64,000 bases of DNA, taken from assembly GCF_016904945.1 (NCBI RefSeq), contig NZ_JADIKF010000033.1, positions 114,836 through 178,835 on the forward strand, given 5' to 3'. Below, one piece after another: positions 19,712 through 28,494 of this stretch. The position numbers and the translations under genes are program-made. The notes beneath the pieces were generated by a model. The model saw nothing but the letters and a program-made list of their open reading frames with translations, was not told the origin of the DNA and did not search any database. Origin of the DNA: Dyella mobilis. Its GTDB lineage: Bacteria > Pseudomonadota > Gammaproteobacteria > Xanthomonadales > Rhodanobacteraceae. The number at the start of each line of letters is the position of its first letter. The stretch's first letter is position 1.

Positions 19712-20824
19712 ATGCAGGACATCCTGATCGTCTCCGGCACGCGCCCGGAGATCATCAAGCTGGCGCCGCTTTACCACTGCCTGTGCGCATGCGGTTGGGC
19801 ACGACCGCACTGGTTGCACACCGGGCAGCACGGCGAGATGGCGCGGCAGATGCTGGAGTGCTTCGACATTCTTCCCGACGTAACGCTCGAACGCGGCGGC
19901 GACGGCTTGTGCGAGTTCAGCACCAGCTGCCGCACTCACATCGATCGCGTGATGGCGGACGGAAGCTGGGCGCTGGTGCTGGTGCAAGGCGATACCGAAA
20001 GCACCTTCATCGGCGCACTTTGTGGCTATTACCGGCACATTCCCGTGGCGCACATCGAAGCGGGCTTGCGTACCTACGATCTGCAGCGGCCGTTCCCGGA
20101 AGAGGGGCTGCGCCAGATGGTCAGCCGCATCGCCAGCTTCCACTTCGCGCCGACCGCGCGCGCAGCACAGGCGCTGCGCGAAGAGGCCATTCCGGAAGAG
20201 CGCATCAGCGTCACCGGCAATACGGTGATCGATGCGCAGCATTGGATCGTGCGGCGTCATCAGTTGCGGCGCAGGCGGGAAGGGCGCGGCCATTTGCTGG
20301 TGACGGCGCATCGTCGCGAGAACTGGGGCAGCGATCTGCGCGAAATCTGCTACGCGATTGCCGATGTAGCCAGCCGTCATCCCGAGTTGGAGGTGCTGTT
20401 TCCGGTGCATCTCAACCCGGTGGTGAGCCAGCCGGTGCATGCCATTCTGGGCGGCTTGTCGAATGTGCACCTGAGTCCGCCGCTGGATTACCTGCAGATG
20501 CAGCAGGCATTGCTCGACGCCTGGCTGGTGCTGACTGACTCGGGCGGATTGCAGGAAGAGGCGCCTACCTTCGGCGTGCCGTTGCTGGTGCTGCGCACCG
20601 AAACCGAGCGCCCCGAAGCAATCGAAGCCGGTTGTGCGCGGCTCGCGGGCACGCGGCGCGGCACCATCGTTCAGCAGATCGAGGCCTTGTGGTCGAACGC
20701 CGACGCCTATCGGGCGATGGCCCATGCGGGCAATCCGTTCGGCAACGGCACGGCCAGCGTGCGGGTGACCGATCTGCTCAAGGGGGCACTGGCGGGCAAG
20801 GAGCGTTTACGCGAAGCCGGTTGA
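19712..20824 (+). CDS. wecB: UDP-N-acetylglucosamine 2-epimerase (non-hydrolysing)
   Basis: 370 residues, full length for WecB. It converts UDP-GlcNAc to UDP-ManNAc in the cytoplasm. Family landmarks: GTRPEIIK at 9-16, Asp94 in QGDTES, Glu116 in HIEAGLRT, PEE at 129-131, His200 in the LVTAHRREN block, and the C-terminal LTDSGGLQEEAPT and ERPEAIEAG motifs. In the PEE helix, the usual Asn is replaced (PEEGLRQ), a mild divergence. Start at ATG 19712, with GAGGGGG 4 nt upstream. It heads a four-gene operon, and its product would be the sugar donor for the NfrB glycosyltransferase that follows after 15 bp. Confidence 0.93.
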   Translation: MQDILIVSGTRPEIIKLAPLYHCLCACGWARPHWLHTGQHGEMARQMLECFDILPDVTLERGGDGLCEFSTSCRTHIDRVMADGSWALVLVQGDTESTFIGALCGYYRHIPVAHIEAGLRTYDLQRPFPEEGLRQMVSRIASFHFAPTARAAQALREEAIPEERISVTGNTVIDAQHWIVRRHQLRRRREGRGHLLVTAHRRENWGSDLREICYAIADVASRHPELEVLFPVHLNPVVSQPVHAILGGLSNVHLSPPLDYLQMQQALLDAWLVLTDSGGLQEEAPTFGVPLLVLRTETERPEAIEAGCARLAGTRRGTIVQQIEALWSNADAYRAMAHAGNPFGNGTASVRVTDLLKGALAGKERLREAG

Positions 20825-20839
20825 ATCGGGGGGTGCAGC

Positions 20840-23062
20840 ATGTGGTGGCTGGATGTCTTCTCGAGCTATCTCTATGCCTTGAGCGTAGTGGTCGTGGTGA
20901 TCGCCGTGCTGATTCTGGTCAGCGGGCTGGACGATTTTTTCATCGACGTCGTGTATTGGGTGCGGCGCTGCTGGCGCTCGCTGTTCGTCTATCAGACGCG
21001 CGAGCGCACCCGTTACCACGAGCTGTATCGCCCGGCCGAAAGACCGCTGGCGATCATGGTGCCGGCGTGGCAGGAAACCGGCGTGATCGGCCACATGGCC
21101 GAGTTGGTGGCTACCACGCTGGATTACGAGAACTACCACATTTTCGTCGGTACCTATCCGAACGATCCGGATACCCAGCGCGACGTCGACGACGTATGCG
21201 CGCGCTTTCCCAACGTGCACAAAGTGGTGTGCGCGCGCCCGGGTCCGACCAGCAAGGCCGATTGCCTCAATAACGTGCTCGATGCGATCCTGCAGTTCGA
21301 GCGGCGCGCGCGCCTGACCTTCGAGGGGTTCATCCTGCACGATGCCGAAGACGTGGTATGCGAACACGAGCTGCGCCTGTTCAATTACCTGGTGCATCGC
21401 AAGGACCTGATCCAGATACCGGTGTACCCGTTCGAGCGGCAGTGGAACAATTTCACCAGCCTGCATTACCTCGATGAATTTGCCGAGTTGCATGGCAAAG
21501 ACGTGCCGGTACGCGAAGCGCTGGCCGGGCAGGTGCCGAGTGCCGGCGTGGGTACCTGTTTCAGTCGGCGTGCCATGCTCGCCTTGATCGAGGACGGCAA
21601 CGGCATCGCTTTCGACGGCCAGAGCCTCACCGAAGACTACGACATCGGCTTGCGCCTGAAAGAGCGCGGCATGCAGGAAGTCTTCGTGCGTTTTCCGGTG
21701 CTTCGCTACCAACGGCGCCCAAAGTGTGTCGAGAAGTTCGGCCAGAGTCGCGCGGAAGCAAACGTGGTTTGCGTGCGCGAGTATTTTCCCGACCGCTTGG
21801 CGACGGCGGTGCGGCAAAAATCGCGCTGGATCATCGGCATCGTCTACCAGGGCTATCGCACGCACGGCTGGAAGCGCAGCCCGGTACTCAACTATTTCCT
21901 GTGGCGCGACCGCAAGGGTGCCATCAACAACTTCGTGAGCTTTGCGGCGATGCTGATCATGCTTCAGCTGGGCGCGATCAGTCTGTTGCAACTGGCCTGG
22001 GCGGACGCGCCGCGATTCGTGTCGATCTTCGCCGGGCAGCGCTGGTTCGACGTGGTGTTGGTGGCGAACATTGCGTTGATGGGCAACCGCATGTTGCAGC
22101 GGGTCATCTTTGTTTCCGGCTATTACGGCGTCAAGCAGGGCCTGCTGTCGATCCCGCGGTTGCTGTGGGGCAACCTGATCAACTTCCTGGCGAACTTGCG
22201 CGCCATACGCCAGATCATTCGTTGCGGCGATCCGCGCCGCGTGGCGTGGGACAAGACCACGCACGATTTTCCGAGCATCGGCGGCGAGAACCGGGCCAAG
22301 CGCTCGCTGGACGAAATGCTGGTCGCCAACGGCGTGGTTTCGGAGGCGGATTTGCACGATGCCCGCGTGCATTGCATCGACGGCCTGCAACTGGGCAGTT
22401 CGATGATCCACGAGGGCCGCATTACGGCCGGGCAACTGGCTGCTCCGATCGCCGAGCAGATCGGCGTGCCATGCGAGCGGGTGGATCTGGCCAGCCTGCC
22501 TAGCGAATTGCTGAGGGCGGTGCCGCGGCACGTTGCGCTGCACTACGCCGTACTGCCGTTGCGCATGGACGGCAGCACGCTCGTGCTTGCGTGCGAGTCA
22601 TATGTCGACCCGGTGTCGCTGGCGGCCATCGCACGCCAGCTCGGGCGGCGCGTGCGCTATGTGATCGCATACAAGGGGCAGGTCACGGTCGGACTGCGCC
22701 GCTGGTATACGCAGGCACAGGGTGACCGCGATCCCCATCACCTGCTGGAAATGGCTGCCGACCGCGGCTTGATTGCGCGCGAACGTGTCCCCCACCTGTG
22801 GGACGGCTACGTCTCGCGTCAGGTGATGCTGGGCGAGATCCTGGTCGCGCAAGGGCATCTGGACGAGGTCGCCTTCAGAGCCTTGCTGCTCAGTCACGCG
22901 CGAAGCGAATTGCGGCTGGGCGAATTCCTGATCGGGCAGGGGGTGATCAGCGCTGACACCCTGCATCGCCTGTTGCGCTTGCAGGCATCGTTGCAGCCGA
23001 GCGTGACGAGCCTGCTCGAGCAGGAATGCGCGGACTTCGAACAACTGGAGCGTGCGTCGTGA
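20840..23062 (+). CDS. nfrB: NfrB: membrane glycosyltransferase with c-di-GMP-binding MshEN-like modules
   Basis: 740 residues, against about 745 for E. coli NfrB. N-terminal transmembrane helix 11-28. The GT2 catalytic domain at about 65-335 has HDAED at 168-171, TED at 264-266 and the processive-synthase motif QxxRW at 326-330. More helices lie at about 365-455. The C-terminal part resembles GspE/MshE N-domains: paired RLGE-L-G-Q type motifs occur near 488-540 and again near 660-715, the clearest beginning RLGEFLIGQGVIS. E. coli NfrB polymerises a ManNAc-type polysaccharide when it binds c-di-GMP, and is needed for phage N4 adsorption. By homology this protein does the same in the inner membrane. 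It overlaps nfrA by 4 nt (GTGA). Confidence 0.93.
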   Translation: MWWLDVFSSYLYALSVVVVVIAVLILVSGLDDFFIDVVYWVRRCWRSLFVYQTRERTRYHELYRPAERPLAIMVPAWQETGVIGHMAELVATTLDYENYHIFVGTYPNDPDTQRDVDDVCARFPNVHKVVCARPGPTSKADCLNNVLDAILQFERRARLTFEGFILHDAEDVVCEHELRLFNYLVHRKDLIQIPVYPFERQWNNFTSLHYLDEFAELHGKDVPVREALAGQVPSAGVGTCFSRRAMLALIEDGNGIAFDGQSLTEDYDIGLRLKERGMQEVFVRFPVLRYQRRPKCVEKFGQSRAEANVVCVREYFPDRLATAVRQKSRWIIGIVYQGYRTHGWKRSPVLNYFLWRDRKGAINNFVSFAAMLIMLQLGAISLLQLAWADAPRFVSIFAGQRWFDVVLVANIALMGNRMLQRVIFVSGYYGVKQGLLSIPRLLWGNLINFLANLRAIRQIIRCGDPRRVAWDKTTHDFPSIGGENRAKRSLDEMLVANGVVSEADLHDARVHCIDGLQLGSSMIHEGRITAGQLAAPIAEQIGVPCERVDLASLPSELLRAVPRHVALHYAVLPLRMDGSTLVLACESYVDPVSLAAIARQLGRRVRYVIAYKGQVTVGLRRWYTQAQGDRDPHHLLEMAADRGLIARERVPHLWDGYVSRQVMLGEILVAQGHLDEVAFRALLLSHARSELRLGEFLIGQGVISADTLHRLLRLQASLQPSVTSLLEQECADFEQLERAS

Positions 23063-25965
23063 AGCGGCCTTTGCCCGGCCGTTGCGCGCTCGCCTTGTGC
23101 ATCTTGATGCCGGCGTGGCCGCTGTGCGCGGAAAGCCAGGTATCGACGGACGGCAGCCGCTACCAGCAGTTCATGGCCTATCCGCATCGGCAGGCGGGCT
23201 ATGCGGCCCTGCGCGCCGGCAACGAACGTGCCGCCATTGCCGAATTCAGCCGTGCGCGTGAACTGGCGCCGCAAAGTGTGGACACGGCGCTGGATCTGGC
23301 CGAGGCGTATCGGCATTTCGGCCACGCCAGGCAGGCACAAGCGATATTGGACGAACAATCGCGCTACTCGCCGAACGATTTGCGGCTGCGTGCGGCCATG
23401 ACACCTCCCGCGTCGCCCGCGGTGGATTGCAACATCGACAACCGGCCCGTGTGCCGCGCCAAGCGCGGTTTCGGCGATCTGCAGGTGGGCGACCTTGCGC
23501 GTGCGCAGGCCGAGCTCGATGCGCCTGATTTTGCCGTCAGCCCGCAAGGCCAGAGCTTGCGCCATGCATTGGTGCAGCGAGCGATTTATCTGGGCGACGA
23601 CCCGCGCGCGGTCGAACAACTGGCCGAGCTGGATGCGCACGGCGAGCTCAGCAGCGAAGAGCGAAACCAATGGTTCACGCTGCTGCTCAAGCTCGGCCGG
23701 TTCGACGCGGCGCGCGCGCTTCAGTCGCGCGAAGGATGGGACGAGCCGGCGCAGAACCTGGCCATGGCGCAGGCGATGGCCAGCAGTGGCGATCGCACGA
23801 TGCTCGCGTCATATGTGGCCGGTCGCCAGCCTGCCTTTGCCGACGAGAAGGACGAGCGGCAATGGATCAATCTGTTGGCCGTGGCGGCGCGTGTTCAGCC
23901 GGGGCCGTTGGATCGCTACACGGTGCTCTATCCCGCCAATGCGGCCTGGCAGGCACGCGTGGCGCTTCCCATGGCAATGATGCGCGATGACCGCGCGGTG
24001 GCCGGCAGCATGCTGTCGCGCTTGCCGGCCGACAGTTTTCGCGAGGAGCGTTTCAGTTTGGCCGTGCAGCAAGGGCAATACGTGCAAGCCCAGCAGCAGG
24101 CCACGGCGCTGATCGCACAGCCGGACGGCTATCGCCTGCTCGATCCGCTCAGTTATCGCCTGATGGAAGCGGGTGCGCCCAATGAAGCGAAGCAATTGCT
24201 GCTCGACGCTTATCCGTTTGGCGGCAATCCGCATCAGGCGGCGCTGCTGGCACGTCTGGCGGTTCTGGCCGGCGAGCAACCTGCGCTGTTTGTGGCCGAA
24301 GACCGTGCACGTCTGCGCCAGCCGCTGGATAGCGTGGCATTGCGCGTTGCGCAGTTGCACGTGCTGAGTGCGCTGCGCGATTGCGATGGCATTCGCCAGG
24401 TGATGGCGGACCAGTCGCCGGACTACCCTGGCGAACTGTGGCGCCAGTTGGGCGACTGCTACAGCAAGGATCGCCCTGGACTGGCCGAGTACGCCTATGC
24501 GCAAGCCAGCAAGCGCGAACCCAGTACGGACACGACGCGGGCGCTGGCCTATCAGGCCTATAGCGCCCAGGACTATGAAACGGCCTTGCTTGCGTGGCGC
24601 TCCGTGCCGGCCGCGCACCTTCAGCAGTCGGACCTGATAGCAGCGGCCACCACCGCGTTGACCATTCACGAAACCGCCGTGGCACGCGCGTGGCTGGATG
24701 CCTACGCGGCACGCGGCGGCAAGCTGGACGGCACTTACTGGTGGCTGCGTGCGCAGGCCGACGAACCGGGCAACCCGGCACTGGCGCGCATGGAGCTGGA
24801 AAACGCGGTCGCCCTGCAACCCGATCCACGCTATTACGCAAAGCTCGCCGCGTTGCAGGCCCAGGCAGGCAACAAACAGGAGGCGCTGGCTTCGTGGCAG
24901 CACGCCAGCGCGCTCGCTCCCCACGACAGCAAGGTGGCCGCATCGCTGGGCTATGCCTATCTGCAGATGGGCGAACCGGAGCAGGCACTGGCGCAATTCG
25001 AGCGCGCACACCAGGCAGACCCCGACGATCCGGCGCTCACGCGCCAGTTGTTGTACGTGAACCAGCAGGTGGGCGATTACGCGCAGGCGCGGGTCTACGC
25101 CGAGCAGGCGATCGATCAATTCGGCGATGCCGGCGTGGCGGATCCCGATGGCGCCGGCGATACCAGGCAAGATCAGGACGACCTCTACAGCTTGCGCCGC
25201 CTGCACGAAAACCTGGGGCGTACCTGGAGTTTCAACGCGGACATGTCGCTGGGCGATACCGTGTCCTCGGCGGCGAACAGCGTGGCCCCGGGCGTTTCCT
25301 ACCGAAGCTATGCGCAATTGGAGGCCCAGTACCACCTGGACCCGACATTGACTGGCGGGGATCTCAATACGCTCACCGCGTATGCACGCCTGTTCGCCGG
25401 TAGCGGTGTCAGCGGTGCGGTGTGGCCGGTGCACGAAGCCATGCTGGGTATCGGTTTGCATTGGAAGCCACTGATCTCGCAAAACATCGTGCTGTCGGTG
25501 GAGCAGCAAACCCCCGCCGACAACAGCCGCGACACGCGCAACGACACCATGTTGCGCGCCAGCGGATCATGGTCGTTCGGCCAGAAATTCAGCGACGACT
25601 GGCACGCGAGCGGATGGGGCTGGCCCACGCAGAATTTCTATGTCGACGTTGCGCACTACCTGCGCGCCAAGGAAAGCGTGGTTACTCTGGATTACCGGTT
25701 CGGGTGGCACGACAAAATCGCCAACGGACAAACCGTCGAGCCCTATATCCACGTGCAATACACCGGCATCGATCGCGCGCAGGGCCTGAACTATCTGCGC
25801 GACGGACGCGCCGGCCTCGGTGTGCAATGGAACCTGTGGTACGGCCAGACGCATTACGATGCCTATCCCCATCGCCTGAGCCTGGCCGTGGAAGGGCAGC
25901 ACGCGTTCACGACCTATTTGCGCGACAAGAACGCGATGTTCCTGATCGTGAGGACACAGTGGTGA
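23059..25965 (+). CDS. nfrA: NfrA: TPR and beta-barrel outer-membrane exopolysaccharide exporter (N4 receptor family)
   Basis: 968 residues, against about 990 in E. coli. GTG start at 23059 overlaps the nfrB stop. A signal peptide (ALALCILMPAWPLCAE) is followed by a long periplasmic solenoid of TPR-like repeats (for example PRYYAKLAALQAQAGNKQEA and SLGYAYLQMGEPEQALAQFE). After about residue 720 comes a C-terminal region rich in alternating aromatic strands, ending IVRTQW, the outer-membrane barrel of the family. In E. coli it is the phage N4 receptor and part of the NfrAB polysaccharide system. It should carry the NfrB product across the outer membrane. It overlaps the next gene by 4 nt. Confidence 0.9.
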   Translation: MKRPLPGRCALALCILMPAWPLCAESQVSTDGSRYQQFMAYPHRQAGYAALRAGNERAAIAEFSRARELAPQSVDTALDLAEAYRHFGHARQAQAILDEQSRYSPNDLRLRAAMTPPASPAVDCNIDNRPVCRAKRGFGDLQVGDLARAQAELDAPDFAVSPQGQSLRHALVQRAIYLGDDPRAVEQLAELDAHGELSSEERNQWFTLLLKLGRFDAARALQSREGWDEPAQNLAMAQAMASSGDRTMLASYVAGRQPAFADEKDERQWINLLAVAARVQPGPLDRYTVLYPANAAWQARVALPMAMMRDDRAVAGSMLSRLPADSFREERFSLAVQQGQYVQAQQQATALIAQPDGYRLLDPLSYRLMEAGAPNEAKQLLLDAYPFGGNPHQAALLARLAVLAGEQPALFVAEDRARLRQPLDSVALRVAQLHVLSALRDCDGIRQVMADQSPDYPGELWRQLGDCYSKDRPGLAEYAYAQASKREPSTDTTRALAYQAYSAQDYETALLAWRSVPAAHLQQSDLIAAATTALTIHETAVARAWLDAYAARGGKLDGTYWWLRAQADEPGNPALARMELENAVALQPDPRYYAKLAALQAQAGNKQEALASWQHASALAPHDSKVAASLGYAYLQMGEPEQALAQFERAHQADPDDPALTRQLLYVNQQVGDYAQARVYAEQAIDQFGDAGVADPDGAGDTRQDQDDLYSLRRLHENLGRTWSFNADMSLGDTVSSAANSVAPGVSYRSYAQLEAQYHLDPTLTGGDLNTLTAYARLFAGSGVSGAVWPVHEAMLGIGLHWKPLISQNIVLSVEQQTPADNSRDTRNDTMLRASGSWSFGQKFSDDWHASGWGWPTQNFYVDVAHYLRAKESVVTLDYRFGWHDKIANGQTVEPYIHVQYTGIDRAQGLNYLRDGRAGLGVQWNLWYGQTHYDAYPHRLSLAVEGQHAFTTYLRDKNAMFLIVRTQW

Positions 25966-26861
25966 GGCGCGCGCCGCTCCGTTTTACGTTGCTGCTGTGG
26001 CTGCTGATGCCTTGGCTGGCTTGTGCCGCGACGGCCATCATCTATCAGCCGCAGCTGCGCGATCGTGCCGTTCCTGAGATGCAGTGGCCGCAGCTCTTCT
26101 CGCAGTTGCGCGCGCAAGGCTTCGATACGCTGGTGGTGCAATGGACCAAATACGGGGATGCTTTCAGCAATGGCGATGACCACAAGTGGCTGCTGCGGCG
26201 AGTACGCGAGGCGCGCGCTGCCGGCTTGCGCATCGTGCTCGGTTTGAGCAGCGATCCGGCGTTCTTTCAGCGCCAGGAAACCTCGAACGCGGCGCTGGGC
26301 GATTATCTGCAAGAGCTGTCGCGCAGCAACGATGCCGTGGCGCATCAGTGGGCAAATGAGCTGGGTGTGGACAGCATCGACGGCTGGTACCTGCCGCTGG
26401 AAATCGACGACAAGCGCTGGCGCGATCCGGCGGCGCGCAAGCCGTTGCTGGCATATCTGGCGTCCGAACATCGCCAGCTCGATCGGATTGCGCGGCGACC
26501 GGTGTATGTCACGTCTTTTTTTGCGGGTAACGCCACGCCGGAGCGTTATGCGGAACTGCTCGACGACGTGCAGCGCACGGGTGTGCGCGCATGGGTGCAG
26601 GACGGTGCGGGGACGGGGCGTCTGGCCGAGGGCGAGCGCAAGCTGTACCTCGATGCCGTCGGTCAATGCACAGCGACGCATGCGGGCGGCGTCGTCTTCG
26701 AGATATTTCAGCAGAACGGGGAAGACAAGGCGTTCAGTGCCAAGGCGCTGCCTGCCCCTGAGGCGAGCACGGCATTGGCGCAACGTGCGCCATGCGGCGG
26801 CGACAGCGTGTTCTTCGATTTGCGCTATCTGCCGGAAATGACGGGCGTCATGCAGCGTTAG
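25962..26861 (+). CDS. Periplasmic DUF4434-type protein, YbcH-like
   Basis: 299 residues, close to E. coli YbcH (about 296), which lies next to nfrAB there. A signal peptide (FTLLLWLLMPWLACA) is followed by a TIM-barrel-like domain. It opens AIIYQPQLRDRAVPEMQWPQ, continues GFDTLVVQWTKYGDAF, and has WYLPLEIDD with a Glu where glycosidase-fold proteins place an acid. The function of this family is not established; trimming or processing the exopolysaccharide is a reasonable inference from fold and place. GTG start at 25962 overlaps the nfrA stop (GTGA), so it is translationally coupled. Confidence 0.82.
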   Translation: MRRAPLRFTLLLWLLMPWLACAATAIIYQPQLRDRAVPEMQWPQLFSQLRAQGFDTLVVQWTKYGDAFSNGDDHKWLLRRVREARAAGLRIVLGLSSDPAFFQRQETSNAALGDYLQELSRSNDAVAHQWANELGVDSIDGWYLPLEIDDKRWRDPAARKPLLAYLASEHRQLDRIARRPVYVTSFFAGNATPERYAELLDDVQRTGVRAWVQDGAGTGRLAEGERKLYLDAVGQCTATHAGGVVFEIFQQNGEDKAFSAKALPAPEASTALAQRAPCGGDSVFFDLRYLPEMTGVMQR

Positions 26862-26896
26862 GGCACGGTGTCCAAAGCGCTGGTGTCGTGAGGGGA

Positions 26897-26940
26897 GCAT
26901 CGCGGACGAAGGATCGTGGCGAGCCTTCGCCCGCGGATGC
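26897..26940. terminator. Long imperfect hairpin between convergent genes
   Basis: GCATCGCGGACGAAGG (26897-26912) pairs with CCTTCGCCCGCGGATGC (26924-26940), with one mismatch, one bulge and an 11-nt loop. It stands midway between the ends of the ybcH-like gene and the opposing glycoside-hydrolase-like gene, followed by TTTTAC on the plus strand. Likely a two-way terminator. Confidence 0.7.
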
Positions 26941-26957
26941 TTTTACTTACTTGCGCG

Positions 26958-27935
26958 TTATTGCGGAACCTTCAGCGGCGCGATCGTCTGATCGAGCGTG
27001 CTCCAGTACGCCTTGGTGTAGGGCACCATCTCTTCGGCGTAATACCACCAGAAGAAGCCGCCGATGAACTTCGGATCCTTGAAGCTGTTGACCATCGGGT
27101 AGTAGGTCTTGATCAGGCCCGTCTGCACCGAGGTGGGTGCGCTGGTGCTGGAGGTGCCGATTTCGCCAAAACCTACCTTGGCGTTCGGGAAGATGCTTTC
27201 CAGTGCAGTGAAATCAGCGCTCCACGACGGCGACAGTCCCGGGCAATCCTGGTACGGGTAATAGCTGAAGAGCGCATAGTCCGTGCTCTGCAATACCGAA
27301 GCGGGCAGGAAGGTGGTGGGCCAGGTCTTCCAATAGTCCTGGGGCTTCTCCCAGCAATTGTTGCCCTTGCTGTCGTCGTTGTAATACAGGGTGACCGCGG
27401 TCTTGCCACCGGCAGCCTTCACGATCGCGCTGGCGGCGGCAACCATCTGACCGATGGACGTTTCTTCGGCATTCACCACGCTGTTGCTGCCGTCCGGGTT
27501 CTGGCGCAGCCATTCGCCGTTGATCTCGTTGGCGATTTCCCACACGTCGACGGTGCCGTTCAAACCGTTGACCAGTTCCTTGGTGCGTGCGGTATAGGTG
27601 GTGATATTCGTCGGGAAGTAATACGAATCCATGATTTCGCCCATCACATTGGCGACGGCGTGCAACTTCACCAGGGAGGGGTAGTACTGGGCGGCGGTGG
27701 TGCCGGGATCGAACACCACGCGAACCGTTGGGCGGTACGGCAGTTTGCTGAGCGAAGTGATGATGGCGTTGATGTTGGACAGATCGTCCAGGGTCACGCC
27801 GTAGATCGGTGCTTTCAGGGTGGGTGCCGCCTGCGCATGGGCATTCGGCGAGAACGGAACGGAGGCGGCGAACAGGGCCAGGGATGCGGCCAATGGAGCC
27901 ATCAGTTTTTTCGTAACGGGCACAAGTTTTTTCAT
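26958..27935 (-). CDS. Secreted glycoside-hydrolase-like protein (clan GH-A type)
   Basis: 325 residues from ATG 27935. The signal peptide ends near AHA-QAA at 32-36. The rest looks like a (beta/alpha)8 barrel: VWEIANEING gives the Asn136-Glu137 pair of clan A acid/base residues, and KVGFGEIG gives Glu258 as candidate nucleophile at the end of a later strand. FFWWYYAEE near the end fits the usual last aromatic strand. The exact family and substrate are not clear to me; beta-linked glucans, mannans or galactans are all possible. The ribosome site is weak. It is convergent with the nfr operon. Confidence 0.7.
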   Translation of the reverse strand: MKKLVPVTKKLMAPLAASLALFAASVPFSPNAHAQAAPTLKAPIYGVTLDDLSNINAIITSLSKLPYRPTVRVVFDPGTTAAQYYPSLVKLHAVANVMGEIMDSYYFPTNITTYTARTKELVNGLNGTVDVWEIANEINGEWLRQNPDGSNSVVNAEETSIGQMVAAASAIVKAAGGKTAVTLYYNDDSKGNNCWEKPQDYWKTWPTTFLPASVLQSTDYALFSYYPYQDCPGLSPSWSADFTALESIFPNAKVGFGEIGTSSTSAPTSVQTGLIKTYYPMVNSFKDPKFIGGFFWWYYAEEMVPYTKAYWSTLDQTIAPLKVPQ

Positions 27936-28494
27936 CGATTTCGATTTCGCGTACGTTGGCGCTCCTTCGCCTGGTTTGAGTGGTGGCGACAACACGAGGG
28001 TTTTGGCCACGGCATGACACCGGCGCCGCAGATAAAAGGTGCGGAACCGGGCTTGGTCGTGCTGATCCGAGCACCATGAAGATCGTCCGTATACGGCTCG
28101 ATCGCCTTCCCCTGAGCGCCGAAGCGCGAAGGCAATGAGTACCGTCTTGGAGCGCCTGCGAAAACGTCGGGTACTGCGCGAATGGTCGACATGCCGACAA
28201 CCTTCGCCGTACGCCGCGCGGCCATCCCGTGAGGGAAGCCGTGCGGTACCTATCCTGGGAATGACGCACCTGGATTACGCTGGCCCGGGGAGTCTATCGA
28301 TCGGTCCTGAATGAAGATCAAGATTTGGTTAGCGCGGGCGCTTGCTAGGCCTCTTTTGTGACATGCGTCACGTAATGCCTGTTTGAAAAGCCGCCCCGAT
28401 TCTTGCCAGAGGGCGCCTGGCCGGTGGCAGCGCAGACCCTGGTATTGCCGGCAAGCGGCCCCACGTCAGAGGCTTCCTTGCACGGGACTTACAC
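27936..28494. other. Divergent intergenic region, 559 bp, with one Crp-type site
   Basis: Between the glycoside-hydrolase-like gene and the luciferase-like oxidoreductase. No gene is seen in either direction. The region contains a near-consensus Crp/Clp operator at 28357-28372 and an AT-richer stretch at 28300-28335 that may hold a promoter. Confidence 0.45.
28357..28372. promoter_or_regulatory. Crp/Clp-type operator
   Basis: TGTGA-CATGCG-TCACG matches the TGTGA-N6-TCACA consensus at nine of ten arm positions. It lies 122 bp upstream of the oxidoreductase start and 421 bp upstream of the secreted hydrolase-like gene. In Xanthomonas, the Crp homologue Clp, which responds to c-di-GMP, controls extracellular enzymes, so either gene could be a target. 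Confidence 0.55.

Noticed and set aside
20807..22543. 578-codon minus-strand frame over nfrB
   Set aside because: Antisense to a gene with full catalytic motifs; composition is of a shadow frame.
23809..25509. 566-codon minus-strand frame over nfrA
   Set aside because: Antisense shadow with no signal peptide or domain.
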